Source: Meconema thalassinum (Eukaryota > Arthropoda > Insecta > Orthoptera > Tettigoniidae). From it: a DNA stretch of 64,000 nt. Numbering within the stretch: position 1 is the first letter of the stretch; each line of letters begins with the position of its first letter. Under the pieces are notes generated by a model, which did no database searches, had not been told where the DNA came from, and saw only the letters and a program-made list of their open reading frames with translations. The stretch covers positions 1,698,893,978-1,698,957,977 of the forward strand of contig OX336388.2 of NCBI GenBank assembly GCA_946902985.2. Reading direction: 5' to 3'. The translations under genes were made by a program, and so were the position numbers. Of this stretch, positions 39,501 through 52,660 are shown in pieces.

Positions 39501-41037
39501 ATACTAATTATGACAGGTAGCAGTAACTTCGATACTAATTATGACACGTAACTGTAACTACGATACTAATTATGACAGGTAACTGTAACATCGATACTTA
39601 TTACGACAATTAACTCTAACTTCGTTACTAATTATGACAAGTAACTGTAATTTTGATTAAAAATTATGGCAGGTAACTGTAACTTCGATACTCATTATGA
39701 CAGGTAACATTAACTTCGATACAAATTATGACAAGTAACTGTTACTTCGATACTAATTATGACAGGTAACTGTAACGTCGTTACTAATTATGACAAGTAA
39801 CTGTGATTTCGATACAAATTATGACAGGTAACAGTAACTTCGATAATAATTATGACAAGTAACTGTAATTTCGATACAAATTATAGCAGGTAACTGTAAT
39901 TTCGATACTAATTATGACAGGTAACAGTAACATCGATACTAATTATGACAAGTAACTGTAACTTCGATACTAATTATGACAGGTAACTGTAAGTTCGTTA
40001 CTAATTATGGCAAGTAACTGTAATTTCGATACAAATTATGGCAGGTAATTGTAATTTCGATACTAATTGTGACAGGTAACAGTTACTTCGATACTAATTT
40101 TGGCAGGTAACTGTAACTACGATACTAATTATGACAAGTAACTATAACTTCGATACTAATTATGACAGGTAACAGTAACTTCGATACTAATTATGACAGG
40201 AAACTGTAATTACGATACAAATTATAACAGGTAACTGTAACTTCGTTAATAATTATGACAAGTAACTGTAACTTCGATACTAATTATGACAGGTAACTGT
40301 AAGTTCGTTACTAATTACGGCAAGTAACTGTAATTTCGATACAAATTATGGCAGGTAATTGTAATTTCGATACTAATTGTGACAGGTAACAGTTACTTCG
40401 ATACTAATTATGACAATTAACAGTAACATCGATACTAATTATGACAAGTAACTGTAACTTCGATACTAATTATGACAGGTAACTGTAACTTCGTTACTAA
40501 TTATGACAGGTAACTGTAATTTCGATACAAATTTTGGCAGGTAACTGTAACTTCGATACTAATTATGACAGGTAACAGTAACTTCGATACTAATTATGAC
40601 AAGTAACTGTAACTTCGATACTAATTATGACAAGTAACTCTAACTTCAATACTAATTATGACAGGTAACTGTAACTTCGTTACTAATTATGGCAAGTAAC
40701 TGTAATTTCGATAAAAATTATGGCAGGTAATTGTAATTTCGATACTAATTGTTACAGGTAACAGTAACTTCGATACAAATTATGACAGGTAACTGTAACA
40801 TCGATACTAATTATGACAGGTAACAGTAACTTCGTTACTAATTATGACAGCAAACTGTAATTTCGATACAAATTATAACAGGTAACTGTAACTTCGTTAA
40901 TAGTTATGACAAGTAACTGTAATTTCGATAAAATTATGGCAGGTAACTGTAACTTCGATACTAAATATGACAATTAACTCTAACTTCGTTACTAATTATG
41001 ACAAGTAACTGTAATTTTGATAAAAATTATGGCAGGT
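36575..41037 (+). repeat. Higher-order unit C, copy 1 (4,463 bp)
   Basis: First of two tandem copies with a 4,463-bp period, shown by CTCCGTTAC (36831 and 41294), the A-run (37490 and 41953), GAAGTTAACAG (38550 and 43013) and TATAACAGGTAACAG against TATAACGGGTAACAG (36598 and 41061). The unit contains alpha (to about 38.35 kb), beta (about 38.35-40.09 kb) and alpha again. 4,463 is 144 x 31 minus 1. The short-monomer variants GGTAACAGTACTTCG, GACAGGAACTG and GATAAAATTATGG explain the offset from a multiple of 31. Confidence 0.88.
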
Positions 41038-44000
41038 AACTGTAACTTCGATACTAATTATAACGGGTAACAGTAACTTCAATACTAATTATGACAGGAA
41101 CTGTAATTACGATACAAATTATAACAGGTAACTGTAACTTCGTTAATAATCATGACAGGTAACTGTAACTTCGATACTAATTATGAAAGGTAACAGTAAC
41201 TTCGATACTAATTATGACAGGTAATATTAACTTCGTTACTAATTATGACAAGTAACTTTAATTTCGATACTAATTATGGCAGGTAACTGTAACTCCGTTA
41301 CTAATTATGACAAGTAACTGTAATTTCGATACAAATTATGGCAGGTAACTGTAACTTCGATAATAAATATGACAGGTAACAGTACTTCGATACTAATTAT
41401 GACAGGAAACTGTAATTACGATACAAATTATAACAGGTAACTGTAACTTCGTTAATAATTATGACAAGTAACTGTAATTTCGATACAAATTATGGCAGGT
41501 AACTGTAACTTCGATACTAAATATGGCAATTAACTCTAACTTCGTTACTAATTATGACAAGTAACTTTAATTTTGATAAAAATTATGGCAGGTAACTGTA
41601 ACTTCGACAATAATTATGACAGGTACCTGTAACTTCGTTACTAATTATGACAAGTAACAGTAACTTCGATACTAATTATGACAAGTAACATTAATTTCGA
41701 TACTAATTATGGCAGTTAACAGTACCTTCGATACTAATTATGACAGACAACTGTAACTTCGATACTAATTATGACAAGGAACTGTAATTTCGATACTAAT
41801 TATGGCAGGTAATTGTAACTTCGTTACTAATTATGACAAGTAACTGTAATTTCGATACAAATTATGGCAGGTAACTGTAATTTCGATACTAATTATGACA
41901 GGTAACAGTAACATCGATACTAATTATGACATGTAACAGTAACTTCGTTACTAAAAAAGGCAAGTAACTGTAATTTAGATACAATTTATGGCAGCTAACT
42001 GTAACTTCGATACTAATTATGACAGGTGACAGTAACTTCGTTACTAATTATGACAAAAAACAGTAACTTCGATACTTATTATGACAGGTAACAGTAACTT
42101 CTATAATAATTATGGCAGGTAACTGTAACTTCGATACAAATTAAGACAGTTAACTGTAACTTCGTTACTAATTATGACAGGTAACTGTAATTTCGATACA
42201 AACTTTGGCAGGTAACTGTAACTACGATACTAATTATGACAAGTAACTATAACTTCGATACTAATTATGACAGGTAACAGTAACTTCGATACTAATTATG
42301 ACAGGAAACTGTAATTACGATACAAATTATAACAGGTAACTGTAACTTCGTTAATAATTATGACAAGTAACTGTAATTTCGATACAAATTATGGCAGGTA
42401 ACTGTAACTTCGTTACTAATTATGACAAGTAACTGTAATTTCGATACAAATTATGGCAGGTAACTGCAAGTTCGTTACTAATTATGACAGGTAACAGTAA
42501 CTTCAATACTAATTATGACAGGAACTGTAATTACGATACATATTATAACAGGTAACTGTAACTTCGTTAATAATTATGACAGGTAACTGTTACTTCGATA
42601 CTAATTATGAAAAGAAACTCTAACTTCGTTGCTATTTATGACAAGTAACTGTAATTTTGATAAAAAATTATGGTAGGTAACTGTAACTTCGATACTAATT
42701 ATGAAAGGTAACAGTAACTTCGATACTAATTATGACAGGTAATATTAACTTCGTTACTAATTATGACAAGTAACTTTAATTTCGATACAAATTATGGCAG
42801 GTAACTGTAACTTCGTTACTAATTATGACAAGTAACTGTAATTTCGATACAAATTATGGCAGGTAACTGTAACTTCGATAATAAATATGACAGGTAACAG
42901 TAACTTCGATACTAATTATTACAGGAAACTGTAATTACGATACAAATTATAACAGGTAACTGTAACTTCGTTAATAATTATGATAAGTAACTGTAATTTC
43001 GATACAAATTATGAAGTTAACAGTACCTTCGATACTAATTATGACAGGTAACTGTAACTTCGATACTAGTTATGAGAAGGAACTGTAATTTCGATACAAA
43101 TTGTGGTAGGTAACTGTAACTTTGATACTAATTTTGACAGGTAACAATAACTTCGATACTAATTATGACAAGTAACTGTAGCTTCGTTACTAATTATGAC
43201 AAGTAACTGTAATTTTGAAAAAAAAATATGGCAGGTAACTGTAACTTCGATACTAATTATGACAGGTAACAGTAACTTCGATACTAATTATGACAGGTAA
43301 CTGCAACTTCGTAACTAATTATGACAAGTAACTGTAATTTCGATACAAATTATGGCAGGTAACTTAATTTCGTTACTAATTATGACAGGTAACAGTAACT
43401 TCGATACTAATTATGACAAGTAACAGTAACTTCGTTACTAATTATGACAAGTAACTGTAATTTCGATACAAATTATGGCATGTAACTGTAACTTCGATAC
43501 TGATTATGACAGGTAACAGTAACTTCGATACTAATTATGACAGAAAACAGTTACTTCGATACTAATTATGACAGGTAACAGTAACATCGATAATAATTAT
43601 GGCAGGAAACTGTAACTTCGATACTAATTATGACAAGTAACTGTAATTTCGATAAAAAAATTATGGCAGGTAACTGTAACTACGTTACTAATTATGACAA
43701 GTAACTGTAATTTCGATACAAATTATGGCAGGTAACTGTAACTTCGATAGTCATTATGACAGGTAACATTAACTTCGATACTAATTATGACAAGTAACTG
43801 TTACTTCGATACTAGTTATGACAGGTAACTGTAACGTCGTTACTAATTATGACAAGTAACTGTGATTTCGATACAAATTATGGCAGGTAACTGTAACTTC
43901 GATACTAATTATGACAGGTAGCAGTAACTTCGATACTAATTATGACACGTAACTGTAACTACGATACTAATTATGACAGGTAACTGTAACATCGATACTT

Positions 44001-45500
44001 ATTACGACAATTAACTCTAACTTCGTTACTAATTATGACAAGTAACTGTAATTTTGATTAAAAATTATGGCAGGTAACTGTAACTTCGATACTCATTATG
44101 ACAGGTAACATTAACTTCGATACAAATTATGACAAGTAACTGTTACTTCGATACTAATTATGACAGGTAACTGTAACGTCGTTACTAATTATGACAAGTA
44201 ACTGTGATTTCGATACAAATTATGACAGGTAACAGTAACTTCGATAATAATTATGACAAGTAACTGTAATTTCGATACAAATTATAGCAGGTAACTGTAA
44301 TTTCGATACTAATTATGACAGGTAACAGTAACATCGATACTAATTATGACAAGTAACTGTAACTTCGATACTAATTATGACAGGTAACTGTAAGTTCGTT
44401 ACTAATTATGGCAAGTAACTGTAATTTCGATACAAATTATGGCAGGTAATTGTAATTTCGATACTAATTGTGACAGGTAACAGTTACTTCGATACTAATT
44501 TTGGCAGGTAACTGTAACTACGATACTAATTATGACAAGTAACTATAACTTCGATACTAATTATGACAGGTAACAGTAACTTCGATACTAATTATGACAG
44601 GAAACTGTAATTACGATACAAATTATAACAGGTAACTGTAACTTCGTTAATAATTATGACAAGTAACTGTAACTTCGATACTAATTATGACAGGTAACTG
44701 TAAGTTCGTTACTAATTACGGCAAGTAACTGTAATTTCGATACAAATTATGGCAGGTAATTGTAATTTCGATACTAATTGTGACAGGTAACAGTTACTTC
44801 GATACTAATTATGACAATTAACAGTAACATCGATACTAATTATGACAAGTAACTGTAACTTCGATACTAATTATGACAGGTAACTGTAACTTCGTTACTA
44901 ATTATGACAGGTAACTGTAATTTCGATACAAATTTTGGCAGGTAACTGTAACTTCGATACTAATTATGACAGGTAACAGTAACTTCGATACTAATTATGA
45001 CAAGTAACTGTAACTTCGATACTAATTATGACAAGTAACTCTAACTTCAATACTAATTATGACAGGTAACTGTAACTTCGTTACTAATTATGGCAAGTAA
45101 CTTTAATTTCGATAAAAATTATGGCAGGTAATTGTAATTTCGATACTAATTGTTACAGGTAACAGTAACTTCGATACAAATTATGACAGGTAACTGTAAC
45201 ATCGATACTAATTATGACAGGTAACAGTAACTTCGTTACTAATTATGACAGCAAACTGTAATTTCGATACAAATTATAACAGGTAACTGTAACTTCGTTA
45301 ATAGTTATGACAAGTAACTGTAATTTCGATAAAATTATGGCAGGTAACTGTAACTTCGATACTAAATATGACAATTAACTCTAACTTCGTTACTAATTAT
45401 GACAAGTAACTGTAATTTTGATAAAAATTATGGCAGGTAACTGTAACTTCGATACTAATTATGACAGGTAACAGTAACTTCGATACTAATAATAACAGGT
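41038..45500 (+). repeat. Higher-order unit C, copy 2 (4,463 bp)
   Basis: Tandem copy of 36,575-41,037. The joint is near 41,040, where alpha-type TTTTGATAAAAATTATGGC leads into TAATTATAACGGGTAAC; in copy 1 the same point is preceded by ATTTCGATACAAATTATGG. At the far end, near 45,460, the array instead continues into ATGACAGGTAACAG and the alpha start TAACAGGTAACATTAAC (45493). Private differences from copy 1 include TATGAGAAGG near 43,072, GTGGTAGG near 43,103 and AACTGCAAGTTCG near 42,464. Near 43,330 this copy lacks two monomers that copy 1 has near 38,880. Confidence 0.85.
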
Positions 45501-46000
45501 AACATTAACTTCGTTACTGATTATGACAAGTAACATTAATTTCGATACTAATTATGGCAGGTAACTGTAACATCGATACTAATTATGACAGGTAACAGTA
45601 ACTTCGTTACTAATTATGACAGGAAACTGTAATTTCGATACAAATTATAACAGGTAACTGTAACTTCGTTAATAATTATGACAAGTAACTGTAATTTCGA
45701 TACAAATTATGGCAGGTAACTGTAACTTCGATACTAAATATGACAATTAACTCTAACTTCGTTACTAATTATGACAAGTAACTTTAATTTTGATAAAATT
45801 TATGGCAGGTAACTGTAACTTCGACACTAATTATGACAGGTAACTGTAACTTCGTTACTAATTATGACAAGTAACAGTAACTTCGATACTAATTATGACA
45901 AGTAACATTAATTTCGATACTAATTATAGCAGTTAACAGTACCTTCGATACTAATTATGACAGATAACTGTAACTTCGATACTAATTATGACAAGGAACT
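45501..46000 (+). repeat. Alpha start region before the beta patch
   Basis: Alpha sequence following the start motif at 45493 (here TAACAGG rather than TGACAGG). It keeps the usual order of variants: AACATCGATAC, GACAGGAAACTG, TATAACAGG, AAATATGACAATTAAC, TTTTGATAAAATTTATGG, CTTCGACAC, TATAGCAGTTAACAGTACC, GACAGATAAC and GACAAGGAACTG. Alpha order breaks off at about 46,005. Confidence 0.8.
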
Positions 46001-46004
46001 GTAA

Positions 46005-46195
46005 TTTCGATACAAATTATGACAGGTAACAGTAACTTCGATAATAATTATGACAAGTAACTGTAATTTCGATACAAATTATAGCAGGTAACTGTAATTT
46101 CGATACTAATTATGACAGGTAACAGTAACTTCGATACTAATTATGACAAGTAACTGTAACTTCGATACTAATTATGACAGGTAACCGTAAGTTCG
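46005..46195 (+). repeat. Short beta patch inside alpha (about 6-7 monomers)
   Basis: After the alpha monomer GACAAGGAACTG the next monomers are beta-type: CAAATTATGACAGGTAACAG, CGATAATAATTATGAC, TATAGCAGG, then GGTAACCGTAAGTTCGTTAC. The array then re-enters alpha at CTAAAAAAGGC (A-run 46201). Normal alpha has six different monomers here. The closest beta match in the window is near 59.69-59.87 kb, which also has the uncommon AACCGTAAGTTCG but continues into CTAATTATGGCAAG. The patch creates the chimeric CCGTAAGTTCGTTAC plus AAAAAAGGC monomer that later marks every copy of the 3.25-kb amplification. Confidence 0.83.
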
Positions 46196-49160
46196 TTACT
46201 AAAAAAGGCAAGTAACTGTAATTTCGATACAAATTATGGCTGCTAACTGTAACTTCGATACTAATTATGACAGGTGACAGTAACTTCGATACTAATTATG
46301 ACAGAAAACAGTAACGTCGATACTTATTATGACAGGTAACAGTAACTTCTATAATAATTATGGCAGGTAACTGTAACTTCGATACAAATTAAGACAGTTA
46401 ACTGTAACTTCGTTACTAATTATGACAGGTAACTGTAATTTCGATACAAATTTTGGCAGGTAACTGTAACTACGATACTAATTATGACAAGTAACTATAA
46501 CTTCGATACTAATTATGACAGGTAACAGTAACTTCGATACTAATTATGACAGGAAACTGTAATTACGATACAAATTATAACAGGTAACTGTAACTTCGTT
46601 AATAATTATGACAAGTAACTGTAATTTCGATACAAATTATGGCAGGTAACTGTAACTTCGTTACTAATTATGACAAGTAACTGTAATTTCGATACAAATT
46701 ATGGCAGGTAACTGTAACTTCGATACTAATTATAACAGGTAACAGTAACTTCAATACTAATTATGACAGGAACTGTAATTACGATACAAATTATAACAGG
46801 TAAATGTAACTTCGTTAATAATTATGACAGGTAACTGTAACTACGATACTAATTATGAAAGGTAACAGTAACTTCGATACTAATTATGACAGGTAATATT
46901 AACTTCGTTACTAATTATGACAAGTAACTTTAATTTCGATACTAATTATGGCAGGTAACTGTAACTCCGTTACTAATTATGACAAGTAACTGTAATTTCG
47001 ATACAAATTATGGCAGGTAACTGTAACTTCGATAATAAATATGACAGGTAACAGTACTTCGATACTAATTATGACAGGAAACTGTAATTACGATACAAAT
47101 TATAGCAGGTAACTGTAACTTCGTTAATAATTATGACAAGTAACTGTAATTTCGATACAAATTATGGCAGGTAACTGTAACTTCGATACTAAATATGGCA
47201 ATTAACTCTAACTTCGTTACTAATTATGACAAGTAACTTTAATTTTGATAAAAATTATGGCAGGTAACTGTAACTTCGACAATAATTATGACAGGTAACT
47301 GTAACTTCGTTACTAATTATGACAAGTAACAGTAACTTCGATACTAATTATGACAAGTAACATTAATTTCGATACTAATTATGGCAGTTAACAGTACCTT
47401 CGATACTAATTATGACAGACAACTGTAACTTCGATACTAATTATGACAAGGAACTGTAATTTCGATACTAATTATGGCAGGTAATTGTAACTTCGTTACT
47501 AAGTATGACAAGTAACTGTAATTTCGATACAAATTATGGCAGGTAACTGTAATTTCGATACTAATTATGACAGGTAACAGTAACATCGATACTAATTATG
47601 ACATGTAACAGTAACTTCGTTACTAAAAAAGGCAAGTAACTGTAATTTAGATACAAATTATGGCAGCTAACTGTAACTTCGATACTAATTATGACAGGTG
47701 ACAGTAACTTCGTTACTAATTATGACAGAAAACAGTAACTTCGATACTTATTATGACAGGTAACAGTAACTTCTATAATAATTATGGCAGGTAACTGTAA
47801 CTTCGATACAAATTAAGACAGTTAACTGTAACTTCGTTACTAATTATGACAGGTAACTGTAATTTCGATACAAACTTTGGCAGGTAACTGTAACTACGAT
47901 ACTAATTATGACAAGTAACTATAACTTCGATACTAATTATGACAGGTAACAGTAACTTCGATACTAATTATGACAGGAAACTGTAATTACGATACAAATT
48001 ATAACAGGTAACTGTAACTTCGTTAATAATTATGACAAGTAACTGTAATTTCGATACTTCGTTACTAATTATGACAAGTAACTGTAATTTCGATACAAAT
48101 TATGGCAGGTAACTGTAACTTCGATACTAATTATGACAGGTAACAGTAACTTCAATACTAATTATGACAGGAACTGTAATTACGATACAAATTATAACAG
48201 GTAACTGTAACTTCGTTAATAATTATGACAGGTAACTGTTACTTCGATACTAATTATGAAAAGAAACTCTAACTTCGTTACTATTTATGACAAGTAACTG
48301 TAATTTTGATAAAAAATTATGGTAGGTAACTGTAACTTCGATACTAATTATGAAAGGTAACAGTAACTTCGATACTAATTATGACAGGTAATATTAACTT
48401 CGTTACTAATTATGACAAGTAACTTTAATTTCGATACAAATTATGGCAGGTAACTGTAACTTCGTTACTAATTATGACAAGTAACTGTAATTTCGATACA
48501 AATTATGGCAGGTAACTGTAACTTCGATAATAAATATGACAGGTAACAGTAACTTCGATACTAATTATTACAGGAAACTGTAATTACGATACAAATTATA
48601 ACAGGTAACTGTAACTTCGTTAATAATTATGATAAGTAACTGTAATTTCGATACAAATTATGAAGTTAACAGTACCTTCGATACTAATTATGACAGGTAA
48701 CTGTAACTTCGATACTAGTTATGACAAGGAACTGTAATTTCGATACAAATTGTGGCAGGTAACTGTAACTTTGATACTAATTTTGACAGGTAACAATAAC
48801 TTCGATACTAATTATGACAAGTAACTGTAGCTTCGTTACTAATTATGACAAGTAACTGTAATTTTGAAAAAAAAATATGGCAGGTAACTGTAACTTCGAT
48901 ACTAATTATGACAGGTAACAGTAACTTCGATACTAATTATGACAGGTAACTGCAACTTCGTAACTAATTATGACAAGTAACTGTAATTTCGATACTAATT
49001 ATGGCAGGTAACTGTAACTTCGTTACTAATTATGACAAGTAACTGTAATTTCGATACAAATTATGGCAGGTAACTTAATTTCGTTACTAATTATGACAGG
49101 TAACAGTAACTTCGATACTAATTATGACAAGTAACAGTAACTTCGTTACTAATTATGACA
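46180..49160 (+). repeat. 3.25-kb amplified unit D, copy 1 (2,981 bp, 23-bp deletion)
   Basis: First of four copies. It begins at GGTAACCGTAAGTTCG (46180) and runs through the alpha cluster, TTATAACAGGTAACAG, CTCCGTTAC (46967), a second alpha cluster (A-run 47625), the private TAAGTATGACAAG (47501), GAAGTTAACAG (48662) and an A9 tract (48867-48875). It stops where the next copy's GGTAACCG begins. Spacings to copy 2 are 3,229 bp while copies 2, 3 and 4 are 3,252-3,253 bp apart. The 23-bp difference is one deletion near 48,057, where CGATAC is followed directly by TTCGTTAC instead of AAATTATGGC and the rest of the monomer. Confidence 0.9.
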
Positions 49161-49408
49161 GGTAACCGTAAGTTCGTTACTAAAAAAGGCAAGTAACTGT
49201 AATTTCGATACAAATTATGGCTGCTAACTGTAACTTCGATACTAATTATGACAGGTGACAGTAACTACGATACTAATTATGACAGAAAACAGTAACGTCG
49301 ATACTTATTATGACAGGTAACAGTAACTTCTATAATAATTATGGCAGGTAACTGTAACTTCGATACAAATTAAGACAGTTAACTGTAACTTCGTTACTAA
49401 TTATGACA
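49161..49408 (+). repeat. Extra 8-monomer block X (248 bp), first occurrence
   Basis: GGTAACCGTAAGTTCG occurs at 49161 and again at 49409, exactly 248 bp = 8 monomers apart. The eight monomers are the diverged alpha cluster: CTAAAAAAGGC, GGCTGCTAAC, GGTGACAG, ACAGAAAACAG with AACGTCG, CTTCTATAATAAT, AATTAAGACAG. They equal the first 248 bp of unit D. Block X is single in copy 1 (46180) and doubled at each later joint, so the duplication arose before or with the amplification. Confidence 0.9.
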
Positions 49409-52400
49409 GGTAACCGTAAGTTCGTTACTAAAAAAGGCAAGTAACTGTAATTTCGATACAAATTATGGCTGCTAACTGTAACTTCGATACTAATTATGAC
49501 AGGTGACAGTAACTTCGATACTAATTATGACAGAAAACAGTAACGTCGATACTTATTATGACAGGTAACAGTAACTTCTATAATAATTATGGCAGGTAAC
49601 TGTAACTTCGATATAAATTAAGACAGTTAACTGTAACTTCGTTACTAATTATGACAGGTAACTGTAATTTCGATACAAATTTTGGCAGGTAACTGTAACT
49701 ACGATACTAATTATGACAAGTAACTATAACTTCGATACTAATTATGACAGGTAACAGTAACTTCGATACTAATTATGACAGGAAACTGTAATTACGATAC
49801 AAATTATAACAGGTAACTGTAACTTCGTTAATAATTATGACAAGTAACTGTAATTTCGATACAAATTATGGCAGGTAACTGTAACTTCGTTACTAATTAT
49901 GACAAGTAACTGTAATTTCGATACAAATTATGGCAGGTAACTGTAACTTCGATACTAATTATAACAGGTAACAGTAACTTCAATACTAATTATGACAGGA
50001 ACTGTAATTACGATACAAATTATAACAGGTAACTGTAACTTCGTTAATAATTATGACAGGTAACTGTAACTACGATACTAATTATGAAAGGTAACAGTAA
50101 CTTCGATACTAATTATGACAGGTAATATTAACTTCGTTACTAATTATGACAAGTAACTTTAATTTCGATACTAATTATGGCAGGTAACTGTAACTCCGTT
50201 ACTAATTATGACAAGTAACTGTAATTTCGATACAAATTATGGCAGGTAACTGTAACTTCGATAATAAATATGACAGGTAACAGTACTTCGATACTAATTA
50301 TGACAGGAAACTGTAATTACGATACAAATTATAGCAGGTAACTGTAACTTCGTTAATAATTATGACAAGTAACTGTAATTTCGATACAAATTATGGCAGG
50401 TAACTGTAACTTCGATACTAAATATGGCAATTAACTCTAACTTCGTTACTAATTATGACAAGTAACTTTAATTTTGATAAAAATTATGGCAGGTAACTGT
50501 AACTTCGACAATAATTATGACAGGTAACTGTAACTTCGTTACTAATTATGACAAGTAACAGTAACTTCGATACTAATTATGACAAGTAACATTAATTTCG
50601 ATACTAATTATGGCAGTTAACAGTACCTTCGATACTAATTATGACAGACAACTGTAACTTCGATACTAATTATGACAAGGAACTGTAATTTCGATACTAA
50701 TTATGGCAGGTAATTGTAACTTCGTTACTAAGTATGACAAGTAACTGTAATTTCGATACAAATTATGGCAGGTAACTGTAATTTCGATACTAATTATGAC
50801 AGGTAACAGTAACATCGATACTAATTATGACATGTAACAGTAACTTCGTTACTAAAAAAGGCAAGTAACTGTAATTTAGATACAAATTATGGCAGCTAAC
50901 TGTAACTTCGATACTAATTATGACAGGTGACAGTAACTTCGTTACTAATTATGACAGAAAACAGTAACTTCGATACTTATTATGACAGGTAACAGTAACT
51001 TCTATAATAATTATGGCAGGTAACTGTAACTTCGATACAAATTAAGACAGTTAACTGTAACTTCGTTACTAATTATGACAGGTAACTGTAATTTCGATAC
51101 AAACTTTGGCAGGTAACTGTAACTACGATACTAATTATGACAAGTAACTATAACTTCGATACTAATTATGACAGGTAACAGTAACTTCGATACTAATTAT
51201 GACAGGAAACTGTAATTACGATACAAATTATAACAGGTAACTGTAACTTCGTTAATAATTATGACAAGTAACTGTAATTTCGATACAAATTATGGCAGGT
51301 AACTGTAACTTCGTTACTAATTATGACAAGTAACTGTAATTTCGATACAAATTATGGCAGGTAACTGTAACTTCGATACTAATTATGACAGGTAACAGTA
51401 ACTTCAATACTAATTATGACAGGAACTGTAATTACGATACAAATTATAACAGGTAACTGTAACTTCGTTAATAATTATGACAGGTAACTGTTACTTCGAT
51501 ACTAATTATGAAAAGAAACTCTAACTTCGTTACTATTTATGACAAGTAACTGTAATTTTGATAAAAAATTATGGTAGGTAACTGTAACTTCGATACTAAT
51601 TATGAAAGGTAACAGTAACTTCGATACTAATTATGACAGGTAATATTAACTTCGTTACTAATTATGACATGTAACTTTAATTTCGATACATATTATGGCA
51701 GGTAACTGTAACTTCGTTACTAATTATGACAAGTAACTGTAATTTCGATACAAATTATGGCAGGTAACTGTAACTTCGATAATAAATATGACAGGTAACA
51801 GTAACTTCGATACTAATTATTACAGGAAACTGTAATTACGATACAAATTATAACAGGTAACTGTAACTTCGTTAATAATTATGATAAGTAACTGTAATTT
51901 CGATACAAATTATGAAGTTAACAGTACCTTCGATACTAATTATGACAGGTAACTGTAACTTCGATACTAGTTATGACAAGGAACTGTAATTTCGATACAA
52001 ATTGTGGCAGGTAACAGTAACTTTGATACTAATTTTGACAGGTAACAATAACTTCGATACTAATTATGACAAGTAACTGTAGCTTCGTTACTAATTATGA
52101 CAAGTAACTGTAATTTTGAAAAAAAAATATGGCAGGTAACTGTAACTTCGATACTAATTATGACAGGTAACAGTAACTTCGATACTAATTATGACAGGTA
52201 ACTGCAACTTCGTAACTAATTATGACAAGTAACTGTAATTTCGATACTAATTATGGCAGGTAACTGTAACTTCGTTACTAATTATGACAAGTAACTGTAA
52301 TTTCGATACAAATTATGGCAGGTAACTTAATTTCGTTACTAATTATGACAGGTAACAGTAACTTCGATACTAATTATGACAAGTAACAGTAACTTCGTTA

Positions 52401-52412
52401 CTAATTATGACA
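49409..52412 (+). repeat. 3.25-kb amplified unit D, copy 2 (3,004 bp)
   Basis: Same order of markers as copy 1: A-run 49430, CTCCGTTAC 50196, TAAGTATG 50730, second A-run 50854, GAAGTTAACAG 51914, A9 tract 52119-52127. It lacks the 23-bp deletion of copy 1. Private differences: CGATATAAATTAAG near 49,611 (also in copy 3), TATGACATGTAACTTTAATTTCG near 51,666, CATATTATGG near 51,688 and GGTAACAGTAACTTTG near 52,010. Confidence 0.9.
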
Positions 52413-52660
52413 GGTAACCGTAAGTTCGTTACTAAAAAAGGCAAGTAACTGTAATTTCGATACAAATTATGGCTGCTAACTGTAACTTCGATACTAATTA
52501 TGACAGGTGACAGTAACTTCGATACTAATTATGACAGAAAACAGTAACGTCGATACTTATTATGACAGGTAACAGTAACTTCTATAATAATTATGGCAGG
52601 TAACTGTAACTTCGATACAAATTAAGACAGTTAACTGTAACTTCGTTACTAATTATGACA
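52413..52660 (+). repeat. Extra 8-monomer block X, second occurrence
   Basis: 248-bp block from GGTAACCG at 52413 to the TGTAACCG (one substitution) at 52661, lying 3,252 bp after the first X. Contents as in the first occurrence, including GGCTGCTAAC and AACGTCG. Confidence 0.9.
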
